Position numbers and translations under genes: made by a program
Shown: positions 23,710-33,494 of the stretch, piece after piece
How positions within the stretch are numbered: position 1 is the first letter of the stretch
Layout: each line of letters begins with the position of its first letter
The notes under the pieces: generated by a model
What the model was told of the DNA's origin: nothing
What the model saw: the letters and a program-made list of their open reading frames with translations, nothing else
The model's database searches: none
Origin: JAFDZV01 sp964455525
GTDB lineage: Bacteria; Bacteroidota; Ignavibacteria; OLB7
Direction of reading: 5' to 3'
DNA: 64,000 nucleotides
Assembly (NCBI GenBank): GCA_964455525.1
Contig: CAYVWR010000009.1
Span: 62,001 to 126,000 of the forward strand

Positions 23710-25959
23710 TCAGGCAACCACGTCCTTCTCCATAATCCGCTCGATTGCGGTAGAATAGCGCTCGGCGATCGCCTCGACGGAGGTATCAATGGCAGCATTG
23801 ATCGCAAAGCGGCCCTCCACAACCGTTCCAAGCCGCAGAAGCGGGACACCGGAGCGCTCGGCAAGGCTGGCAAGAAGATCGCGGTACTTCACATCGTAGC
23901 TGATGACGATCCTCGACTGGGACTCGCCGAAGAGCGAGGCGATGGGATCTTCCCGCTCATAGGTGATCTCCGCGCCAAGATTGCCTCCGGTGCTATTGAT
24001 GGCGCACTCGGCCAGAGCTATCGCAAGACCACCCTCGGAGCAATCATGGGCTGAACGGATCATGCCGCTGCGGATCGCCTCCAGCAGACAGCCCTGAAGG
24101 GCTGCTTCCCTGTCGATATCCAGCGCAGGGGCATCCCCTGTTACACGGCCGGATCGAATCGAGAGAAGCTCGCTGCCACCAAGCTCGAACCCTTCAAAAC
24201 CAAGGAGCGCGATCTCATCTCCTGGCGCTGCAAAGCCGGACGGGGTGATGTGCGAGAGATCTTCGATCACCCCGAGCATGCCGATCACCGGCGTCGGGAA
24301 GATGGCACGCTGCTGCGACTCGTTATGGAAGGAAACGTTGCCGCCGGTCACCGGCGTATCAAGCCTGCGGCACGCATCGCCGATGCCACGGATCGCCTCG
24401 CGGAACTGCCAGTAGACCTCGGGGTTATATGGGTTGCCGAAGTTCAGGCAATTGGTGATGGCAACCGGCTGTGCGCCGCTGCACACCACGTTACGCGCCG
24501 CCTCGGCCACGGCGATCATCCCCCCCACATAGGGGTTCAGATACACGTAGCGGCTGTTGCAATCGGTAGCGACGGCAATTCCCTTGCCCGGGATCTCCTT
24601 CAGCCGGATGACCGCGGAGTCGGCACCGAACGATTGCGCGGTATTGGTACGGACCATCGAGTCGTACTGCTCATAGACCCACCGCTTGCTGGCGATGTTG
24701 GGCGCTGCCAGCAGCGCATCGAGCGCATCGGCCGGCGTCACCTCACCGATCAGGCCACGCACATCGGCAGAGCGGGTCTCCTGCAAATAGGATGCTTCGC
24801 GCCATTCACGTTCATAGACCGGGGCACCACCGCCAAGCACAAGGCTTTCGGCCGGGAGGTTCGCCACCGGTTCGCCATGACGAAAGATCTGGATGTGGCC
24901 ATCATCGGTAGTAACGCCGATACGGGTGATCGGCACATCCCACTTCGAGCAGATGTTCTCCACAACCGGGATATTCTCCTCCTCCACGACCAGAAGCATG
25001 CGCTCCTGCGACTCGCTCAACATGATCTCGTAGGCCGACATGCCAACCTCGCGCAGCGGAACTTTATCCAGATCGATGTTCATGCCGGAACCGGCCTTGG
25101 CGCTCATCTCGGAGGTAGAGCAGCTTATCCCGGCCGCCCCCATATCCTGCATACCGATCACGGCGCCGGAGGCGATAAGCTCAAGCGATGCCTCCAGCAG
25201 AAGCTTCTCGCTGAAAGGATCGCCCACCTGCACCGTCGGCCGCATATTCTCGGTCTGCTCGTCGAACTCCCGCGAGGCAAGAAGCGACGCGCCATGAATG
25301 CCATCGCGTCCGGTGCGGGAGCCAAGGATCATCACCACATTGCCGGCCGGGCCGGCCGTGGCCGAGACCGTGGCATCGGCCCTGACGATGCCCACGGCCA
25401 TGGCATTGACCAACGGATTATCGCGGTAACATTCCTCGAAGAACACTTCGCCGCCAACGGTTGGCACGCCAAACGAGTTGCCATAATGCCCGATGCCATT
25501 GACAACTCCCTCGAAGAGAAAGCGGGTGCGGGGATTATCGAGCCGCCCGAAGCGGAGCGAGTCGAGCGCAGCGATCGGGCGTGCCCCCATCGTGAAGATA
25601 TCGCGAAGGATGCCACCAACGCCGGTGGCCGCTCCCTGGAATGGCTCCACGGCGCTCGGGTGGTTATGGCTCTCGATCTTGAAGGCGATGGCATAACCAT
25701 CGCCCACATCGACAAGCCCCGCGTTCTCGGCACCTGCCTCCACCAGAAGCCTGCCACCGCTGCGTGGCAGGGTCTTCAGCTGTGCGATCGAATTCTTATA
25801 GCTGCAATGCTCGCTCCACATCACCGAATAGACTCCAAGCTCGGTGTAGTTCGGTGCTCTGCCGAGCACCTCGTTGATCTTGGCGTACTCGGCCTCGGTA
25901 AGACCAAGGGCGAGAGCGTCCTCCACGGTGCTTATGCGGGTATCCTGAGTGTCAGACAT
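23710..25959 (-). CDS. purL: phosphoribosylformylglycinamidine synthase subunit PurL
   Basis: The small-type PurL (749 residues) makes FGAM from FGAR, ATP and glutamine-derived ammonia, with PurQ and PurS as separate partners not found in this window. Motifs: MWSEHCSYKNSIAQLK with the catalytic His, YAIAFKIESHNHPSAVEPF, GGEVFFEE, GMQDMGAAGISCSTSEM, VTGGNVSFHNES and IRSAHDCSEGGLAIALAEC. The ATG at 25957-25959 gives the expected start; an in-frame start at 26064 would add 35 residues crossing a GC-rich palindrome (25993-26008). Purine synthesis has no obvious link with its neighbours. Confidence 0.95.
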   Translation of the reverse strand: MSDTQDTRISTVEDALALGLTEAEYAKINEVLGRAPNYTELGVYSVMWSEHCSYKNSIAQLKTLPRSGGRLLVEAGAENAGLVDVGDGYAIAFKIESHNHPSAVEPFQGAATGVGGILRDIFTMGARPIAALDSLRFGRLDNPRTRFLFEGVVNGIGHYGNSFGVPTVGGEVFFEECYRDNPLVNAMAVGIVRADATVSATAGPAGNVVMILGSRTGRDGIHGASLLASREFDEQTENMRPTVQVGDPFSEKLLLEASLELIASGAVIGMQDMGAAGISCSTSEMSAKAGSGMNIDLDKVPLREVGMSAYEIMLSESQERMLLVVEEENIPVVENICSKWDVPITRIGVTTDDGHIQIFRHGEPVANLPAESLVLGGGAPVYEREWREASYLQETRSADVRGLIGEVTPADALDALLAAPNIASKRWVYEQYDSMVRTNTAQSFGADSAVIRLKEIPGKGIAVATDCNSRYVYLNPYVGGMIAVAEAARNVVCSGAQPVAITNCLNFGNPYNPEVYWQFREAIRGIGDACRRLDTPVTGGNVSFHNESQQRAIFPTPVIGMLGVIEDLSHITPSGFAAPGDEIALLGFEGFELGGSELLSIRSGRVTGDAPALDIDREAALQGCLLEAIRSGMIRSAHDCSEGGLAIALAECAINSTGGNLGAEITYEREDPIASLFGESQSRIVISYDVKYRDLLASLAERSGVPLLRLGTVVEGRFAINAAIDTSVEAIAERYSTAIERIMEKDVVA

Positions 25960-26036
25960 GAATGCGTGCAGTTCGATAGGAGATCGATGGATCGCGGGAG
26001 ATCCCGCGGACCGGCCCTTTGCCGGCCTCATGGCGT

Positions 26037-26321
26037 CTAATACTGATATGTGGCCGAAGGCCATTTCTTGATAATGATGAAAATGAGGCCGCCGATAACG
26101 ATTGCGGCCACAAGTCCATAACCGATAAGGAGCAGGGCACGGGAAGCAGGCGATGACGAGCTACGAAGCAGCCATCCGCGCCAGTTGCAATTATGGCAAC
26201 GGTAGACGCTATAGACCGGCAGAAGCTTCAGCCGGATCTTCTCGCCAGCACCGCGCGGCTTCGAGCGATTGACCTTGCCCCTGGTTTTGCAATTGGGACA
26301 GAGATGAAGACTAGTTGACAT
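26037..26321 (-). CDS. small zinc-ribbon membrane protein of unknown function
   Basis: A 94-residue protein with CPNCKTRG (from residue 8) and CHNCNWRG (about residue 43), two CxxC pairs of a zinc ribbon. A basic linker and one transmembrane helix (about 62-86) precede a short lysine-rich cytoplasmic or periplasmic end. I do not recognise a named family. It lies 77 bases upstream of purL on the same strand. Confidence 0.65.
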   Translation of the reverse strand: MSTSLHLCPNCKTRGKVNRSKPRGAGEKIRLKLLPVYSVYRCHNCNWRGWLLRSSSSPASRALLLIGYGLVAAIVIGGLIFIIIKKWPSATYQY

Positions 26322-26443
26322 AGCTGGACCGCCTCCAACCGAGGCCGAATGTCGGAGATTGCCGTGAGGCAGTTTGTAAGGTTGTTTTGTTTGCGTGGCC
26401 CCACCGCCAGAAACCGTTACAGGCCGAGCACGGCCGCACAGAT

Positions 26444-27877
26444 TTAGGAGGCCACCATGCGGCTCCGAATCCGCTCGTCGGTCCTGACGGCCGCAGCGAC
26501 GGCCAGCTCCAGGAGATCATCCGGCAGGGATTGTACCGGCTCGGCCCAATGCTCGCGCACATAGGCCGTGGAGAACGTTCCTTCGCGGAACTCGCGGCTG
26601 CCGAGCACATGAAGGCAGAAGGGGATGGTTGTGCTGATCCCGGCTATATGATACTCCCCCAGGGCTTCGATCATCCGCTGGATCGCCTCATCGCGCGTCG
26701 CCCCCCAGGTGATAAGCTTCGACAACATCGGATCGTAATAGAGCGTCACCTGCATCCCGGCATAAAGCGCCGAATCCACCCGCACATGCTCTCCGGACGG
26801 CTCCCGCAACTCCCGTATAACGCCAAGGCTCGGCATAAAGTTCTGGTACACATCCTCCGCACAGATTCGGCACTCGATGGCATGCCCCCGGCGTTCCACC
26901 GTCTCGGTGCGTATCGGCAGGGATTCGCCGGAGGCGATCCGAAGCTGTAGCTCCACCAGATCCAGCCCTGTGGTCATCTCGGTAACAGGATGCTCCACCT
27001 GAAGCCGCGTGTTCACCTCCAGAAAGTAGAACGCCCCGTTCTCATCCAGAAGGAACTCCAACGTTCCTGCGTTGGTATAACCAACGGATTTCACCAGACG
27101 TTCGGCCGCAGCGAACATACCAGAACGGATCTCGTCGGTTACCGCCACCGATGGCGCTTCCTCCAGCACCTTCTGATGTCGGCGCTGGATGGAGCATTCA
27201 CGCTCGCCGAGCACGGCAACATTGCCGGCGGCATCGGCGATCACCTGAAGCTCGATATGGCGTGGGCCTAGGACATATTTTTCAAGGAACACTTCGTCGC
27301 TGTTGAACGCCGTAAGCGATTCCCCCTGCGCCATACGGAGGCTCTCCTCCAGCTTTTCCGGGGCATCGACCACACGCATTCCCTTGCCACCGCCCCCCGC
27401 GGCAGCCTTCAGGAGCACGGGATAGCCTATCCTGTCGGCGATCTCCCGTGCCTCCGCCACCGAGGTAATGGCATCGGTGGTGCCGGGCATCACCGGGACA
27501 TCGGCGCTTATGGCAAGCCGCCGTGCGTTCGTCTTGCTCCCAAGATGCTCGATGGCATCGGCGGAGGGGCCGACAAAGGTAACCCCGGCATCGGCGCAGC
27601 GACGTGCGAACTCCGCGTTCTCGCTCAGGAACCCGTAGCCGGGATGAACCGCATCGGCACCGGAGCGCGCCACAAGCTCCATGACCTTCTCCAGATCGAG
27701 ATAGGTCTGGCGCGGGGTCACGCCTTCGAGACGGTAGGCGAAATCGGCCTCCCGCACGTGCAGCGATGCGGTATCGGCATCCGAATGGATCGCCACCGTT
27801 TCAATTCCCATCCGCCGTGCGGTACGGATGATACGGCGGGCGATCTCCCCCCTGTTTGCAATCAGCAATCTCTTCAT
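26444..27877 (-). CDS. accC: biotin carboxylase (acetyl-/acyl-CoA carboxylase subunit A)
   Basis: An ATP-grasp biotin carboxylase of 477 residues that carboxylates biotin on a carrier protein. MKRLLIANRGEIARRIIRTA starts the protein; KAAAGGGGKGMRVV is the glycine loop, and the C-terminal lobe has FYFLEVNTRLQVEHPVTEMT and HAIECRICAED. No BCCP or carboxyltransferase gene is adjacent. The C-terminus (FREGTFSTAYVREH) resembles propionyl-CoA or pyruvate carboxylase A subunits as much as AccC, so the acceptor acyl-CoA is uncertain. I started at the ATG at 27875-27877, as the five residues before it are not conserved. It is read in the same direction as mutS2 but separated by a strong hairpin. Confidence 0.85.
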   Translation of the reverse strand: MKRLLIANRGEIARRIIRTARRMGIETVAIHSDADTASLHVREADFAYRLEGVTPRQTYLDLEKVMELVARSGADAVHPGYGFLSENAEFARRCADAGVTFVGPSADAIEHLGSKTNARRLAISADVPVMPGTTDAITSVAEAREIADRIGYPVLLKAAAGGGGKGMRVVDAPEKLEESLRMAQGESLTAFNSDEVFLEKYVLGPRHIELQVIADAAGNVAVLGERECSIQRRHQKVLEEAPSVAVTDEIRSGMFAAAERLVKSVGYTNAGTLEFLLDENGAFYFLEVNTRLQVEHPVTEMTTGLDLVELQLRIASGESLPIRTETVERRGHAIECRICAEDVYQNFMPSLGVIRELREPSGEHVRVDSALYAGMQVTLYYDPMLSKLITWGATRDEAIQRMIEALGEYHIAGISTTIPFCLHVLGSREFREGTFSTAYVREHWAEPVQSLPDDLLELAVAAAVRTDERIRSRMVAS

Positions 27878-27954
27878 CTGTTCAGCGTTCAAAATTCAGT
27901 GCGGGGACCGGACACCCGGCCCGATCCCCCCGGACAGTCTTCCCAGACAACGGT

Positions 27955-27983
27955 GCCCCCCGGAGCCAACGGCTCCGGGGGGC
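27955..27983 (-). terminator. GC-rich hairpin after mutS2
   Basis: A perfect 13-bp inverted repeat, GCCCCCCGGAGCC / GGCTCCGGGGGGC, with a 3-base loop lies 12 bases after the mutS2 stop. There is no T-run, so it may be a Rho-assisted stop or an mRNA 3'-end stabiliser rather than a classical intrinsic terminator. Confidence 0.55.
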
Positions 27984-27994
27984 CTTCCCCGAGG

Positions 27995-30337
27995 TCATTT
28001 CAGTTCAACGATGGTAACGCCCGCGCCACCTTCGGTAAGCGCCCCGATGCGGTACCTGGCAACGCTTGGATGCTGCGACAGATATTCATGAACACGGGTA
28101 CGGAGCGCACCGGTCCCCTTGCCATGAATGATGTCGAGTCCTGTAATGTTTGCGTTCAGCGATGCGCTTATCGCCTGCTCCAACCGGATGATGGCCTCGT
28201 CTGCATACATGCCACGCAGATCAATCCGGGTCTCGGCTTCCGAGACATTGACGATCGCCTGGCGTCCTGCCTGCTCGCGGCGCACCTCCTTGCGGGTAAC
28301 GGACTCCAGTTCATCGATATGCGATCGCATCCGCATAACACCGAACTGCACCACCACATTCCCCTTGTCATCCGGATCGAACTGAAGCTCGCCGATCTGC
28401 GTTCCCCCCCTGACCCGCACCGTATCCCCCTTGCGGAAGACCGGCCCGGAAGGCTCCGGCTTCTGATCGCCACGCACAAGCCCCTCGCGAGCGCCATCGA
28501 TCGCACGGCGAAGCTCCTTCACCTGCTCGTTGGTGGCGCCGGAACGGATCTCCCGCAGCGCGTTCTCGATCATGCTGTTGGCACGAGCCAGAGTATCACG
28601 GGCCTCGCGTTTTGCCTCGCTCACCACCGTCTGCTTCCGCTCGTTCAGCTCGCGCAGTTCCGTCTCGAACTTCCTGCGCGACTCCTCCGCCTGTGCAAGT
28701 TGCAGACGATGCTCATCGCGAAGGCGACGGCTCTCGGCAAGATCGACCTCGAGCTGCCCGATGATCTCGGTCATCCGGTTGCGCTCCTGGCCAAGCTTTG
28801 CTCGCGCATCCTGAAGAATCATCGGCTCGAACCCGAGCCGTTCGATCAGCTCGAAGGCATAGCTATTGCCGGGCATCCCAAAGATGAAACGATAGGTTGG
28901 CGTGATCGTCCTGGTATCGAACTCCATGCCCGCGTTCACCACAGCCTCGGTCTCATAGGCAAATATCTTCAGGAAGCTATGGTGCGTCGTCGCCAGAATG
29001 AACGAGCGCCGTGCCAGCAGATACTCCAGGATCGAGGCGGCGATCGCCCCCCCTTCATCCGGGTCGGTGCCGGTGCCGATCTCGTCGAGCAGGATCACAT
29101 CCCCCATCGCCACATGCCGGATGATCTCGCCGATGCGCGACATATGCGAACTGAACGTCGAGAGATCGTTCTCCAGCGACTGCTGATCGCCGATATCGGT
29201 ATAGACGTTACAAGGATGCACCACACACTCCGCCGCAGGGGGATGAATCCCGCTCAGCGCCATTGCCGTGACCAGCCCAAGGGTCTTCATCGCCACGGTC
29301 TTTCCCCCGGCATTGGGGCCGGAGATCACCACGCAACGGGTGGCACGATCCATCTCGATGGACATCGGCACCACCGTATCCAGACGAAGCAGCAGGATTG
29401 GATGATGGGCGTTCCGAAGAATCAGAACGTCATCATCGGTAACGCGTGGCTCAACGCAATCGTAACGCTCGGCATAACGGGCACGGGCGTTACAGGAATC
29501 GACAAGCTGCAACACGGCCATCGAATCGATGAACCGGTTTGCCTCAGCGCCGATCTCCTCGGTCAGCGTCCGCAGAATGCGCTCCACTTCACGGCGCTCG
29601 GCAAACGTAAGCTCGGCGATCTCGTTGTTCATATCGAAGATTTCCGCCGGCTCCAGGAACACGGTATTGCCGCTCTGCGACTCGCCGTGGATGATGCCGG
29701 GAATCTTCCGTTTGGACTCCACCTTTACCGGAAGCACCAGGCGTCCTTCGCGGAGGGTAACGTATTCGTCGGTCACCAACTCCTCATCGGAGACACGCCG
29801 GAGGATGCGCTGGAGCCGTCCTCGCAGCGCTGCCGATTTGTCGATGATATCGCGGCGAATGCGCGATAGATCACGGCTGGCAGTATCGCGGACATTGCCG
29901 GCCTCATCCACCGCATCGGTGATATGCTTTTCCAGGAGCCGGTTGGCATGAAGCCTGTCGGCAAGCCTGAACATCAGCGGGCACTCCTCGCGACGTGCCG
30001 AGAAGTATTCGCGCACCTTGCGAAGCGCCGCAAAGGTGCTCGCCATGTGATTAAGATTCTCGCCGCTCAGATACGCCCCTGAAATCCGGGAGATACGGAG
30101 CGCCTCGCGTATATCGTAGATGCCGTCGAGCGGCAGCGGCACGTCGCGCCGGATCACCGTGCGAATCTCGCCCACCATCCTCAACTCTTCGCGCACCAGC
30201 TCTTCATCGGTCATAGGCCCTGCCTCGCTCAGATGTTCCACCCCGAGCGATGAGGCCGCATAACCGGCGATATGCTCAAGAATACGATGGAATTCAAGCT
30301 GATCGAGACTCGAGCGTAGAAGCTCTTCCTGTGTCAT
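27995..30337 (-). CDS. mutS2: endonuclease MutS2
   Basis: The 780-residue MutS2 has the MutS core without the mismatch-recognition domain I. It carries an ABC ATPase (Walker A GPNAGGKTVAMKT, signature STFSSHMSRIG, Walker B ILLDEIGTGTDP), a coiled coil (about 515-640) and a C-terminal Smr nuclease domain (IDLRGMYADEAI, HGKGTGALR). The family suppresses recombination and has been linked to rescue of collided ribosomes. The usual LDLHG of Smr is replaced by IDLRG. It lies 9 bases after yqeY. Confidence 0.94.
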   Translation of the reverse strand: MTQEELLRSSLDQLEFHRILEHIAGYAASSLGVEHLSEAGPMTDEELVREELRMVGEIRTVIRRDVPLPLDGIYDIREALRISRISGAYLSGENLNHMASTFAALRKVREYFSARREECPLMFRLADRLHANRLLEKHITDAVDEAGNVRDTASRDLSRIRRDIIDKSAALRGRLQRILRRVSDEELVTDEYVTLREGRLVLPVKVESKRKIPGIIHGESQSGNTVFLEPAEIFDMNNEIAELTFAERREVERILRTLTEEIGAEANRFIDSMAVLQLVDSCNARARYAERYDCVEPRVTDDDVLILRNAHHPILLLRLDTVVPMSIEMDRATRCVVISGPNAGGKTVAMKTLGLVTAMALSGIHPPAAECVVHPCNVYTDIGDQQSLENDLSTFSSHMSRIGEIIRHVAMGDVILLDEIGTGTDPDEGGAIAASILEYLLARRSFILATTHHSFLKIFAYETEAVVNAGMEFDTRTITPTYRFIFGMPGNSYAFELIERLGFEPMILQDARAKLGQERNRMTEIIGQLEVDLAESRRLRDEHRLQLAQAEESRRKFETELRELNERKQTVVSEAKREARDTLARANSMIENALREIRSGATNEQVKELRRAIDGAREGLVRGDQKPEPSGPVFRKGDTVRVRGGTQIGELQFDPDDKGNVVVQFGVMRMRSHIDELESVTRKEVRREQAGRQAIVNVSEAETRIDLRGMYADEAIIRLEQAISASLNANITGLDIIHGKGTGALRTRVHEYLSQHPSVARYRIGALTEGGAGVTIVELK

Positions 30338-30346
30338 TCCGTTCCT

Positions 30347-30799
30347 CTATACACCTTTCCGTTCAAGCTCTTCACGAACGACTGCTTGCACCTTCGCTCC
30401 ATCCGCCCGGCCACGCAACGCCGCCATGGCCTTTGGCATCACAACCTTGAAATCGCCTGGCCCGCTGGCGCCGGTCTCGGCGATGATGGCCTCGACCGCC
30501 ACACGGATCTCGTCGTCGCCAACCTGCTTTGGCAGATATGCCGCGATGATCTGTAGCTCCGCCTCCTCGTTGTCGGCCAGATCAGGGCGATTTGCGTTGC
30601 GGAACTGCTCGGCGGCATCCCTGCGGCGCTTCGCCTGGTTCTGTAATGCCTTCTGCTCCATCTCCGGAGTAACTTCGCTGCCGCTCTTCTGAAGTTCAAG
30701 CAGCGCAGCACGTACCATACGAAGCGCCCCGACACGGAGCTTATCCCCCGCCTTCATGGCGTTCTTCAAGTCCTCGCCGATCTGTTCTGTGAGATTCAT
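30347..30799 (-). CDS. yqeY: GatB/YqeY domain-containing protein
   Basis: A 150-residue helical protein of the YqeY family, related to the tRNA-binding tail of GatB. Conserved blocks are DLKNAMKAGDKLRVGALRM, QAKRRRDAAEQFRNANRPDL, EAELQIIAAYLPKQ and GPGDFKVVMPKAMAALRGRADG. Its exact role is not known; association with tRNA or aminoacyl-tRNA is assumed from GatB. It is the first gene of the minus-strand yqeY-mutS2 unit. Confidence 0.9.
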   Translation of the reverse strand: MNLTEQIGEDLKNAMKAGDKLRVGALRMVRAALLELQKSGSEVTPEMEQKALQNQAKRRRDAAEQFRNANRPDLADNEEAELQIIAAYLPKQVGDDEIRVAVEAIIAETGASGPGDFKVVMPKAMAALRGRADGAKVQAVVREELERKGV

Positions 30800-31091
30800 A
30801 ATTTGGAGCGAATAATATAAGTTCCTGAAGATGGGCTGGAACAGGAAGTAATGAGCGAGCGATCAACCGGAGGTTGTGCCTGCATTTCAGGCATGAATCG
30901 TACCGGCACAGGAAACAATCACCCCGGTGCCACCAGCGTCGATCCGAAGCGAGCGGAACCCCGATGCCCTGACAACAGCCCCTGGCACGATGCCCTTGCC
31001 GCCAGAGGGCCAACATGCAGTTCGGTTCCGGCCACAGGCCGGTCCCAACGCTCTCATTACCGGGCCAAACCCTTTAGCCGACAAATTTACA

Positions 31092-32027
31092 ATGAAACGC
31101 GTTCTCTCCCTGCTTCCAAGTGCAACGGAAATCATTTATGAGATCGGCGCCCAGGAAGGGCTGATAGGAGTAACCCATGAATGCGACTATCCGCCGGCCA
31201 CCGCCTCGGTGCCGCGCCTGACCTCGGCACGCATTGATCCATCCATGGAAAGCGCCACGATCGACGCCCTGGTGCGCCAGCAGCTCGAGGACAGCGGGTC
31301 GCTCTATACGCTCGATATGGACCGGCTGCCGGGGCTGCGCCCGGAGATCGTCCTGACCCAGCAGCTCTGCACGGTGTGCGCGGTCGGCTATGCTACGGTG
31401 CACGCTGCCATGCGAGCGCTCCCGGAGCCACCGCTGGTAATAAATCTTGAGCCTAAGACGCTGGAGGATGTGCTTGAGACGATGGTTGAGGTGGGAGCAC
31501 TTCTCGACGTACAGGAGCGCGCACAACAGCGGGTGGCCGAGCTTCGCCGCAAGCTTGGGGCGATACCGCCGCTCCCGATGCGGCCTCGAGTCCTGTTGCT
31601 GGAATGGCTGATCCCCCCGTTCTCGGCGGGGCACTGGATGGCCGATCTGGTACGGGCAGCGGGGGCAGAGCCGGTGCTTGCACATCCAGGAGAGTATTCC
31701 CGGCAATTATCATGGGAGAGCATCCACGCCAGCGACTTCGAGGTTGTAGCGATCTCCTGCTGCGGGTTCGGCGTGGAGCGAACCATAGCCGACGTTGAGG
31801 CCTCGGCAGAACTGCGCGAGCTGCTGCGCGCACGCCCTGCGCTGCGGCTGATCGTCTTCGACGGCAATCATTTTTTCAGCCGCCCGGGTCCCCGGCTGGT
31901 GGAAACGGCCGAACTTCTGCACGAGGCGCTGAAGGGGACGCCAACGGAGAACGTAGAATCAAGCATCGCCCTTCCCTATCGGGAGATGCACGTGGCAGAG
32001 CTTGTTGCCGTCGCGACGGCATCCTGA
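31092..32027 (+). CDS. BtuF-like cobalamin-binding protein of the ABC substrate-binding family, no signal peptide
   Basis: A 311-residue protein of the BtuF/FecB periplasmic-binding fold: MKRVLSLLPSATEIIYEIGA, LIGVTHECDYPPA, PEIVLTQQLCTVCAVGY and VVAISCCGFGVERT. The family binds vitamin B12 or metal chelates. Neither the ATG at 31092 nor the preceding open frame yields a signal peptide, so it may be cytosolic; no permease or ATPase gene is nearby. Members lacking signals have been annotated as cobalamin-binding proteins, but ligand binding is not shown. The upstream 292 bases (30800-31091) contain a small perfect hairpin (30877-30893) and no recognisable riboswitch. Confidence 0.75.
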   Translation: MKRVLSLLPSATEIIYEIGAQEGLIGVTHECDYPPATASVPRLTSARIDPSMESATIDALVRQQLEDSGSLYTLDMDRLPGLRPEIVLTQQLCTVCAVGYATVHAAMRALPEPPLVINLEPKTLEDVLETMVEVGALLDVQERAQQRVAELRRKLGAIPPLPMRPRVLLLEWLIPPFSAGHWMADLVRAAGAEPVLAHPGEYSRQLSWESIHASDFEVVAISCCGFGVERTIADVEASAELRELLRARPALRLIVFDGNHFFSRPGPRLVETAELLHEALKGTPTENVESSIALPYREMHVAELVAVATAS

Positions 32028-32114
32028 TGATTATCTCCACACGAGAGGTCGCGCCCGCTGCCGAGCAGAATGGGCGCCCTCTCCATCGTGCCTCCATCCC
32101 ACAGAACGCAGCCC

Positions 32115-33395
32115 CTATGCCGCTGCCGGATCAGCGCCCTGCACTCCCCCCTCCCCTTCCTCCATCTCTCCATTGCGTGCACCCCGCCCCAGCGCAAACA
32201 TCGAGCCTGCCAATGCGATTGCGGCCGCTGTCAGCCAGTAGGTCTTCAGCAGATGATGCTCGATCAGCCAACCGGCAATGATCGGCCCCAGAATCTGCGC
32301 CACGCCTGTAAGCGACTGGCTTACCCCGAGCGCCGCTCCCTGCTCGGAGCGACCAACGCTCTTGGTAATCAACGTGGTAAGCGCAGGGCGCGCCACCGCC
32401 GTGCCGAACCCGGAGAGCATCACCGCAACAAGGAACAACGGCACCACAACGATCCATCCGATAAACACATAGCCGAGAGCCATCGAGAGGAAGCCGAGCG
32501 TTGCAAGCTTTTCCTCTCCCAGCTTTGTCACAAGCCTGCCAAGCAACCCTCCCTGGACGATCCCCCCAACCAGCCCGGAGAAGGCGAAGACAAAGCCAAC
32601 ATGAATGGCATCGAAGGAGAACTGCCGCTCCAGAAAGAGCGCCAACCCGCCGATGACCATCGAGAACGAGAGCGAGAACGCAAAAAACTCCAGCATCCGG
32701 CGTCTGGGAAGAGAGCGCGAGAAGAAGCTGCCGATCTGCTCGAAACGTCCCGGCCGATTTGCCTGTGCGGCCCGTTCATCCGGGCTACGTTTCACCTCAT
32801 GCAGAAGGAACCATGTGCAGGTGATGGATCCGGCCGAAAGGAGCACCGCTGCAAACGCCGGCCACTGATATCCGTATTGCGAAAGGAAGCCCGACACCGC
32901 CGGCCCTATCAGGAAACCGGCCCCAAAGGCGATGCCGATAAGGCCAAACGCCTTGGTACGGTTCTCCGGCTTGGTAACATCGCTGATATATGCCTGTGCG
33001 ATGCTGAGATTGCCTGCGGTAAGCCCATCGATGACACGGGAGAGAAAGATCATCCAGAGCGAATTGGCAAAGCCGAGGATAAGAAAACCGATCAACGTGC
33101 CAACCTGGCTTACAAGCAGCGTAGGACGGCGCCCCACCTTATCGGAGATACGCCCCAGAATAGGGCCGGCGATAAGCTGGCAGGCAGCAAACGATGCGGT
33201 GATAAGCCCCACCGTAATCGGCGAGGCTCCCAGATGCTCCGCATAGAATGGCAATAACGGCAGCACCAGCGTAAAACCGAACACATCGACCAGAACGATC
33301 AGGAAGATCGGAAACAGAGGCGAACGGAGAAAGCCCTGCGGCTCCTTTGGCTCGGCACCGGGCGTATCCTCTTGCATCGTACTCGGTTGGCTCAT
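32115..33395 (-). CDS. MFS transporter, TetA-like (drug:H+ antiporter family)
   Basis: A 426-residue major facilitator with 12 predicted helices. The N-terminus has the helix LFPIFLIVLVDVFGFTLVLP, motif A between TM2 and TM3 is GRISDKVGRRP, and TM4 begins SRVIDGLTAGNLSIAQAYIS. This arrangement matches the TetA/DHA1 group of efflux pumps. The C-terminal tail is acidic and Gly-rich. The substrate cannot be predicted. It is convergent with the BtuF-like gene. Confidence 0.88.
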   Translation of the reverse strand: MSQPSTMQEDTPGAEPKEPQGFLRSPLFPIFLIVLVDVFGFTLVLPLLPFYAEHLGASPITVGLITASFAACQLIAGPILGRISDKVGRRPTLLVSQVGTLIGFLILGFANSLWMIFLSRVIDGLTAGNLSIAQAYISDVTKPENRTKAFGLIGIAFGAGFLIGPAVSGFLSQYGYQWPAFAAVLLSAGSITCTWFLLHEVKRSPDERAAQANRPGRFEQIGSFFSRSLPRRRMLEFFAFSLSFSMVIGGLALFLERQFSFDAIHVGFVFAFSGLVGGIVQGGLLGRLVTKLGEEKLATLGFLSMALGYVFIGWIVVVPLFLVAVMLSGFGTAVARPALTTLITKSVGRSEQGAALGVSQSLTGVAQILGPIIAGWLIEHHLLKTYWLTAAAIALAGSMFALGRGARNGEMEEGEGGVQGADPAAA

Positions 33396-33440
33396 AGCAG
33401 TATATCACCTCCCTGGTGATATGGCATAGGGGCAAAATGG

Positions 33441-33474
33441 AAACGGGGAACCTTCTCCCATGAGAGGTTCCCCG
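33441..33474 (-). terminator. terminator of the atp operon
   Basis: A 10-bp perfect stem CGGGGAACCT / AGGTTCCCCG (33444-33453 and 33465-33474), with a CTC/GAG inner stem, is followed on the minus strand by TTTCCATTTTG. It lies 21 bases after the atpG stop. Confidence 0.8.
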
Positions 33475-33494
33475 ATCGTTCATGCATGGCCGCA

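Noticed and set aside
24250..26040. Long plus-strand open frame opposite purL (about 596 codons)
   Set aside because: purL is unambiguous on the other strand; the antisense frame arises from its codon bias and has no family features.
27545..29869. Plus-strand open frame of 774 codons across accC and mutS2
   Set aside because: It spans two well-identified minus-strand genes and their hairpin; composition is that of an antisense shadow.
30976..30996. Sigma54-like TGGCACG...TTGC sequence
   Set aside because: The spacing between GG and GC is 12 rather than the required 10.
30800..31091. Possible cobalamin riboswitch ahead of the BtuF-like gene
   Set aside because: No B12-box consensus or the expected core stems; only a 6-bp hairpin (30877-30893) was found.
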